From positions 62,001-126,000 of the forward strand of contig CAZOGK010000005.1 of NCBI GenBank assembly GCA_964579295.1: a stretch of DNA of 64,000 nucleotides, given 5' to 3'. This DNA is from JAAYYY01 sp964579295 (GTDB lineage Bacteria; Chloroflexota; Anaerolineae; Promineifilales; Promineifilaceae). The position numbers were made by a program, and so were the translations under genes. How positions within the stretch are numbered: the first letter of the stretch is position 1; each line of letters opens with the position of its first letter. The notes under the pieces are model-generated. The model had not been told where the DNA came from. It ran no database searches and worked only from the letters and a program-made list of their open reading frames with translations. Positions 58,310 through 64,000 of this stretch are shown here, one piece after another.

Positions 58310-60034
58310 ATGCATCGTTATCAAGATCGTGCGCTGCGTGTGGGCACGCGCACATCGCGGCTGGCGCGCTGGCAAACAGAGTACGTGGTAGGGCTGCTGG
58401 AGGCCGCCTGGCCCGGCCTTACCTGTACGGTCGAGCCGTTTGTGACACAGGGCGACCGGACGTTGAACCAGCCGCTGCCGGAGATAGGCGGCAAGGGGCT
58501 CTTTACCTTTGAGCTGGAGCGCGCGCTGCGCGCGGGCGAGATTGACCTGGCGGTGCACAGCCTCAAGGACTTGCCGGTGGACGACGCGCCGGGGCTCGTC
58601 GTCGGCGCCATTCCGCAGCGCGCCGACGCACACGACGTGCTTGTCGCCCGCGCCGGGCTGACGCTGGAAACGCTGCCGCCGGGCGCGGTGGTGGGCACCA
58701 GCAGCAACCGGCGCCGGGCGCAGCTGCTGGCACAGCGGCCCGACCTGGAGGTGCGCTCCATCCGCGGCAATGTGGGCACGCGCGTGCGCAAAGCGCTCAG
58801 CCCCGACGAAGGCTACGACGCGGCCCTGCTGGCGGCGGCCGGCCTAACCCGCCTGGGCATGGATGAAGTCATCAGCGACTGGCTGCCGCTGGACGTGATG
58901 CTGCCGGCGCCGGGGCAGGCGGCGCTGGCCGTGCAGTGCCGCAGCGACGACGCCGAGACGCTGGCCCTGCTGGCGGCCATTGACGACGAGCTGACGCGGC
59001 GGGCCACCACGGCAGAGCGGCTCTTCCTGCGCGCGCTGGGCGGCGGCTGCTCGGCCCCGGTGGCCGCTCTTGCCAGCCCTCTGGACGACGAAGGGACGCT
59101 GCTGCTGCGCGGGCTGGTTGCCAGCCCGGACGGCCAGGACGTGATCCGGGTCAGCGGGCGCAATGCCGACCCGGCGCTGCTGGCCGCGGAGCTGGCAGCG
59201 ATGGCGCGCAAGCTGGGCGCGGAGCGGATTCTGGAGGAGCTGGACGAGCAGGCCGCCGCCGAACGGCCGCTGGCGGGCCGGCGCATCGTGGTGACGCGCC
59301 CGCGCCCGCAAGCCCCGGAGCTGATCCGCCGCCTGGAAGCGTTGGGGGCGGAGACAATCCCCTTCCCCACGATCCGCATCGAGCCGATGGAGCAGCCGGA
59401 GCTCCTGGACGCGGCTATAGAACGGCTGGTGCGCGGCGAGTATGACCACGTCATTTTTACCAGCGTCAACGGGGTAGCCGTCTTCTGGGAACGGCTGGAG
59501 GCGCTGGGATACGACGTGTTTGTCTTTCACAGCGTGCAGGTGGCGGCCATCGGGCCGGCGACGGGGGAAGCGCTGCGCGAGCGCGGCGTGGAGCCCGATT
59601 TCATCCCGGAAGAATATGTGGCCGAAGCCGTGGCCGTCGGCCTGGGCCACGTTTGGGGGCAGCGCATTCTGCTGCCGCGGGCGGCCATAGCCCGCCCCAC
59701 CCTGCGCGAACAGCTGGCGGCGCGCGGGGCGCAGGTAGACGAAGTGCCCACCTACCGCACGCTGCCGGCGGAGCTCGATAAGGCGACGCTGCAGGCGCTG
59801 GAAGCGGCCGACATTTTCACCTTCACCAGCAGCAGCACGGTGCGCAACTTTGTGCGGCTGGTGGGCGGACCGGAGCGGGCCCGGCAGCTTACCGCGGAGG
59901 CGCTGGTCGCCTGTATCGGACCGATTACGGCGCAGACGGCGCGCGAGCTGGGGCTGCAGCCGCTGGTGGTGGCCGAGCGTTACACAATGGAGGGGCTGGC
60001 GGCGGCGCTGGCAGCCCACGCGCCGGAGGCATAG
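58310..60034 (+). CDS. hemCD: HemC-HemD fusion: hydroxymethylbilane synthase and uroporphyrinogen III synthase
   Basis: A 574-residue bifunctional enzyme. Residues 1-315 are porphobilinogen deaminase: VGTRTSRLARWQTE, the Asp of LAVHSLKDLP and the dipyrromethane-cofactor Cys247 in LGGGCSAPVAA. Residues 321-574 are uroporphyrinogen III synthase (LAGRRIVVTRPRPQ; FTSVNGVAVFWERL; FTFTSSSTVRNFVRL). A fused pair channels the unstable hydroxymethylbilane to ring closure. It ends exactly where hemB starts (TAG then ATG). Confidence 0.95.
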   Translation: MHRYQDRALRVGTRTSRLARWQTEYVVGLLEAAWPGLTCTVEPFVTQGDRTLNQPLPEIGGKGLFTFELERALRAGEIDLAVHSLKDLPVDDAPGLVVGAIPQRADAHDVLVARAGLTLETLPPGAVVGTSSNRRRAQLLAQRPDLEVRSIRGNVGTRVRKALSPDEGYDAALLAAAGLTRLGMDEVISDWLPLDVMLPAPGQAALAVQCRSDDAETLALLAAIDDELTRRATTAERLFLRALGGGCSAPVAALASPLDDEGTLLLRGLVASPDGQDVIRVSGRNADPALLAAELAAMARKLGAERILEELDEQAAAERPLAGRRIVVTRPRPQAPELIRRLEALGAETIPFPTIRIEPMEQPELLDAAIERLVRGEYDHVIFTSVNGVAVFWERLEALGYDVFVFHSVQVAAIGPATGEALRERGVEPDFIPEEYVAEAVAVGLGHVWGQRILLPRAAIARPTLREQLAARGAQVDEVPTYRTLPAELDKATLQALEAADIFTFTSSSTVRNFVRLVGGPERARQLTAEALVACIGPITAQTARELGLQPLVVAERYTMEGLAAALAAHAPEA

Positions 60035-61090
60035 ATGGCAAGAGAGGCGGCAACGACGATAGAGACGGCGACGACACTCACGGCGCGCCCGCGCCGGCTG
60101 CGGGCGACGGCGGCGCTGCGCCGTATGGTGCGCGAGACCGCGCTCGGCGCGGACGATTTCATCTATCCGCTGTTTGTGACGCACGGCAAGGGCGTCGAAC
60201 GGCCCATTGCCTCGATGCCCGGCATCAGCCAGCTTTCTGTGGACCGGCTGCCCGCCGTTGCCGAGGAGGCGGCGCAGTTGGGGGTGCCGGCGGTCATCCT
60301 CTTTGGCATCCCGGCGGCCAAAGACCCGGTAGGCGAGGAGAATTTTGACCCCGACGGCATTATCCCGCGCGCCATCCGCGCGCTGAAGGAAGCGGCGCCG
60401 GAGCTGCTGGTTATCACCGACGTCTGCCTTTGCGAATATACCGACCACGGCCACTGCGGCCTGCTGAACACGGGTAACGGCGCCGGCCGGCCGCAGGCGC
60501 GCCTGCCGGAAGGCTACGTGCTCAACGACGAGACGCTGCCGCTGCTGGGCCGGGTGGCCGTCGCCCACGCCGCGGCCGGCGCGGACATCGTGGCGCCCAG
60601 CGGGATGATGGACGGCATGGTAGCCGCTATCCGCGCCGCGCTCGATGGGGCCGGCTTTAGCCACCTGCCGATTATGTCCTACGCCGTCAAGTATGCGTCC
60701 AGCTTCTACGGGCCGTTCCGCGAGGCGGCCGAAGGAGCGCCGCAGTTCGGCGACCGCAAGAGCCACCAGATGGATCCGGCCAACGCGCGCGAGGCGCTGC
60801 GCGAAGCGGCGCTGGACGTGGCCGAGGGGGCCGACTTTCTCATGGTTAAGCCCGCCCTGCCCTACCTGGACGTGATTCGCCAGCTGCGCGACCGCTTTCC
60901 CGAGCTGCCGCTGGCTGCTTACAACGTCAGCGGCGAGTATGCCATGATTAAAGCGGCGGCGGCCAACGGCTGGCTCGACGAGCGCAGCGCCGTGCTGGAG
61001 GCGCTGACCGGTATCAAGCGCGCCGGGGCCGATTTGATTATCAGCTATCATGCCCTGGAAGCCGCGCACTGGCTGGCCAGGGCACGGTAG
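60035..61090 (+). CDS. hemB: Delta-aminolevulinic acid dehydratase (porphobilinogen synthase)
   Basis: A 351-residue enzyme condensing two 5-aminolevulinates to porphobilinogen. The catalytic Lys pair lies in MSYAVKYASSFYGPFR and LMVKPALPY. A metal-binding cysteine cluster, DVCLCEYTDHGHCG, indicates a zinc-type enzyme. PSGMMDGMV and the C-terminal YHALEAAHWL follow. The first 35 residues are extra and rich in Ala and Thr. The start codon abuts the hemCD stop codon, so translation is coupled. Confidence 0.95.
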   Translation: MAREAATTIETATTLTARPRRLRATAALRRMVRETALGADDFIYPLFVTHGKGVERPIASMPGISQLSVDRLPAVAEEAAQLGVPAVILFGIPAAKDPVGEENFDPDGIIPRAIRALKEAAPELLVITDVCLCEYTDHGHCGLLNTGNGAGRPQARLPEGYVLNDETLPLLGRVAVAHAAAGADIVAPSGMMDGMVAAIRAALDGAGFSHLPIMSYAVKYASSFYGPFREAAEGAPQFGDRKSHQMDPANAREALREAALDVAEGADFLMVKPALPYLDVIRQLRDRFPELPLAAYNVSGEYAMIKAAAANGWLDERSAVLEALTGIKRAGADLIISYHALEAAHWLARAR

Positions 61091-61114
61091 GCGCGACACA
61101 ACCGGTGCGGGGTT

Positions 61115-61138
61115 GTTGGGTTACAAACCCGACCTACC
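61115..61138. repeat. GTTGGGTTaCAAACCCGACCTACC palindrome between hemB and hemQ
   Basis: A member of the GGTAGGTCGGGTTTG family with GGGTT/AACCC arms, in the 81-nt spacer. It may reduce read-through to hemQ. Confidence 0.65.
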
Positions 61139-61171
61139 TTTACGATGTAGTGAATCATGTGGGAGGATGGA

Positions 61172-61913
<742 letters not shown>

Positions 61914-61915
<2 letters not shown>

Positions 61916-61962
61916 TTGTCAGTGGCCAGTTGCCAGCTGCTGACAGCTGACCAGTGACAACT
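61914..61962 (+). repeat. Word-like hairpin overlapping the hemQ stop codon
   Basis: AGTTGTCAGTGG (61914-61925) pairs with CCAGTGACAACT (61951-61962) with one mismatch; the middle is CAGTTGCCAGCTGCTGACAG. It ends just before the hemE ribosome site. Confidence 0.65.
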
Positions 61963-61979
61963 CACAAAAGGAACTGTGC

Positions 61980-63056
61980 ATGACTTCACCCGAACCGACA
62001 TCACTCTTTTTGCGCGCGTGCCGGGGGCTGCCGGTGGCGCGCACGCCTATCTGGCTGATGCGCCAGGCCGGGCGCTATATGGCCGAATACCGCGAGATCC
62101 GCGCCCGGCACACGATGCTGGAGGTGATTACCACGCCGGAGCTGGCGGCCGAGGTGACGCTGCAGCCGATTAACGCCTTTGACCTGGACGCGGCGATTAT
62201 CTTCGCCGACATATTGCCGCCGCTGATTACGATGGGGCTGCAGCTCGACTTCGTCAAGGGCGAAGGGCCGGTCATCGAAAATCCTATCCACAGCACGCGC
62301 GACATCGACCGGCTGGCGACGCCGCCGGCCGAGGCGACGCTGCTGGCGAACACGCTGGCGGCCATCAAGCTGGCTGCGGCCGAGCTGGCGGCGCGCGACA
62401 TTCCGCTCATCGGCTTTGCCGGCGCGCCCTTCACGCTCGCCAGCTACGCCATCGAGGGCGGCGGCTCGAAGAGCTATACACGCACGAAAGCGCTCATGTA
62501 TGGCGAGCCGGCGGCGTGGCGGCGGCTGATGGAGAAGCTGGTGACGGTGCAGGCCGACTATCTGCAGGCGCAGGCGCGCGCCGGGGCGGCGGCGCTGCAG
62601 CTGTTCGATAGCTGGGCCGGCCTGGCCCTGGGCAAGGAGGATTACGAGCAGTTTGTCCTGCCCTATAATATGCGGCTGTTCGAGATGCTGGCGCCGGCAG
62701 GCGTGCCCCTGATTAACTTCAGCACGGGCACGATGGCCTACCTGCCCACGGTGGCCGCGGCCGGCGGCGACGTTATCGGCGTCGATTGGCGCATGCCGTT
62801 GGACTGGGCCTGGCAGCAGATCGGCTTTGAGCGACCCATTCAGGGCAACCTGGACCCGGTGGCCTTGCTGGCGCCGTGGCGCGAGCTGCAGTTCCGCGCC
62901 CACCGCGTGCTGCAGCAGGCGGGCGGCCGGCCGGGCCACATCTTCAACCTGGGCCACGGCATCTTCCCCAACACGCCGGTGGAGAACGTGCGCCGGCTGG
63001 TCGATTTCGTACATGAGCGCTCGGCCGAGCTGGCCGGCGCCAGGGAGACGGCGTAG
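61980..63056 (+). CDS. hemE: Uroporphyrinogen decarboxylase
   Basis: A 358-residue enzyme removing four acetate carboxyls from uroporphyrinogen III to give coproporphyrinogen III. ARTPIWLMRQAGRYMAEYRE is the N-terminal signature. FSDILPP is replaced by FADILPPLITMGLQLDF with the catalytic Asp, and GFAGAPFTLASYAIEGG is conserved. Start ATG 61980 follows AAAGGA. The stop codon is 2 nt before the next gene. Confidence 0.96.
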   Translation: MTSPEPTSLFLRACRGLPVARTPIWLMRQAGRYMAEYREIRARHTMLEVITTPELAAEVTLQPINAFDLDAAIIFADILPPLITMGLQLDFVKGEGPVIENPIHSTRDIDRLATPPAEATLLANTLAAIKLAAAELAARDIPLIGFAGAPFTLASYAIEGGGSKSYTRTKALMYGEPAAWRRLMEKLVTVQADYLQAQARAGAAALQLFDSWAGLALGKEDYEQFVLPYNMRLFEMLAPAGVPLINFSTGTMAYLPTVAAAGGDVIGVDWRMPLDWAWQQIGFERPIQGNLDPVALLAPWRELQFRAHRVLQQAGGRPGHIFNLGHGIFPNTPVENVRRLVDFVHERSAELAGARETA

Positions 63057-63058
63057 GC

Positions 63059-64000
63059 ATGGCCGGCAACAACCACGTTCACTACCCGATTGGCGTTCTG
63101 GTGATGGCCTATGGCGGGCCGGATTCGCTGGACGATATCCCCGGCTATCTCGCCGACATTCGCAGCGGCCGGCCGACGACGCCGGCGGTGCTGCAGGAAA
63201 TCACGCACAACTATGAGCGCATCGGCGGCCGCTCGCCGCTGCTGGCGATTACACGGGAGCAGGTAGCGGCGCTGGCCGAGCAGCTGCCGCAGACGTTCCG
63301 TGCCTACCTGGGCATGCGTCACTGGGCGCCGTGGATTGAAGAGACCGTGGGCCAGATGGTGGAGGATGGCATCAGCCACGCCGTCAGCCTGGTGCTGGCC
63401 CCCCACTTCAGCCGGCTGAGCGTCGCCAAGTACCAGCAGAAGATTGCCGATGGGCTGGCGATGTATCACGGCGATATCCAGTTCGAGCATATCAGCAGCT
63501 ATCATGACGCGCCTGATTTCATTCAGGCGCTGGTCAACCGCGTAGAGGACGGGCTGGCCCGCTGGCCGGAGGGGGAGCGGGCGCAGGTGCACGTTGTCTT
63601 CAGCGCCCACAGCCTGCCGCAGCGCATCATGCAGATGGGCGACCCGTACGACAGCCAGCTGCGCGAGACGGCGCGGCTGGTGGCCGCAGGCGCCGGCCTG
63701 CCCGACGAGCGCTGGTCGTGGAGCTACCAGTCGGCCGGGCGCAGCCGCGAGCCGTGGCTGGGGCCGCAGCTAGAAGAACACTTGCCGGCGCTGGCGGCGC
63801 AGGGCGTGCGCCATGCGCTCAGCGTGCCGGTCGGCTTCGTCAGCGACCACGTGGAGATACTCTACGACATCGACATCCAGGCGCAGGAGGTCGCGCGCGC
63901 GCACGGCATCCGGCTGGAGCGCCCGCCGGCGCTGAATACCGACCCGCTGTTCATCGGCCAGCTGGCACGGCTCGTGCGCAAGCGGGCGCAGCAGGCGGGA
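63059..64000 (+). CDS. cpfC: Coproporphyrin ferrochelatase, cut by the window end
   Basis: The first 314 residues of a ferrochelatase. GVLVMAYGGPDSLDDIPGYL starts the fold, HSLP with the metal-accepting His184 (VFSAHSLPQRI) follows, and Glu267 sits in GFVSDHVEILYDID. In a HemQ organism it inserts iron into coproporphyrin III rather than protoporphyrin IX. Start ATG 63059 is 2 nt after the hemE stop. The C-terminus, where some enzymes bind a [2Fe-2S] cluster, lies outside the window. Confidence 0.94.
   Translation, partial: MAGNNHVHYPIGVLVMAYGGPDSLDDIPGYLADIRSGRPTTPAVLQEITHNYERIGGRSPLLAITREQVAALAEQLPQTFRAYLGMRHWAPWIEETVGQMVEDGISHAVSLVLAPHFSRLSVAKYQQKIADGLAMYHGDIQFEHISSYHDAPDFIQALVNRVEDGLARWPEGERAQVHVVFSAHSLPQRIMQMGDPYDSQLRETARLVAAGAGLPDERWSWSYQSAGRSREPWLGPQLEEHLPALAAQGVRHALSVPVGFVSDHVEILYDIDIQAQEVARAHGIRLERPPALNTDPLFIGQLARLVRKRAQQAG

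Overview
The window is a GC-rich, densely coded bacterial chromosome segment with about 51 genes. There is no phage, no insertion sequence, no CRISPR array and no recognisable tRNA or rRNA. Several traits together point to Chloroflexota, probably an aerobic Anaerolineae-type lineage; this is inference. They are a HemQ-type (coproporphyrin) heme pathway, FadN-type beta-oxidation, a phasin, SPFH proteins with a cyclase-like/ATPase/TPR giant, abundant short palindromic repeats between genes, and −10 boxes placed directly before start codons (leaderless mRNAs).

Layout. 1-6504 (minus): a fatty-acid beta-oxidation operon: two acyl-CoA dehydrogenases, an SDR, a 49-residue small protein, a FadN-type fusion enzyme and a thiolase cut by the window start. 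It contains a 100-N scaffold gap that is an assembly artefact, because the same 55 bp lie on both sides. 6609-9582 (minus): FolK-FolP fusion, phasin, TPR/DUF2007/zinc-ribbon protein. 9791-18646: a class V aminotransferase, LysM/M23 peptidase, DUF2231-Rieske protein, lipoprotein, zinc-ribbon/L12-like/beta-propeller protein, histidine phosphatase and YpdA-like oxidoreductase. 18738-23596: endonuclease V, then a fadR-like/alkyl-DHAP-synthase-like/glpD operon with a FadR-type operator at its promoter and inverted 33-bp repeats on both sides. 23786-30491: zinc-ribbon protein, AI-2E-family exporter, RmlC-like epimerase, CrtA-like protein, and yqeY-pgpH-ybeY-dgkA.

30699-43140 (plus) is the most interesting block, a glycerol/dihydroxyacetone locus: dhaR, glpF, dhaK, dhaL, glpK, a GlpA-like FAD subunit, three subunits that look like succinate dehydrogenase B, C and D, a small membrane protein, and a DhaM that carries a full-length enzyme I. 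I infer a glycerol-3-phosphate:quinone oxidoreductase built on a complex II membrane arm, plus a PEP-to-DhaL phosphorelay that needs no separate EI or HPr. Two phased palindromes after dhaR, a sigma70-like promoter and a leader of about 320 nt precede glpF, and a strong terminator hairpin separates glpK from the glpA-like gene.

43297-53322: release factor 3, a leaderless Crp/Fnr regulator, a third acyl-CoA dehydrogenase, a cyclase-like/ATPase/TPR protein in an operon with two SPFH proteins, and a rhomboid protease. 53507-64000 (plus): a heme cluster with a radical SAM/SPASM protein, a CgoX/HemY-type oxidase, a MerR-like regulator, hemA, a hemC-hemD fusion, hemB, hemQ, hemE and a ferrochelatase cut by the window end. 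Only glutamate-semialdehyde aminomutase (hemL) is missing from an otherwise complete glutamyl-tRNA-to-heme set.
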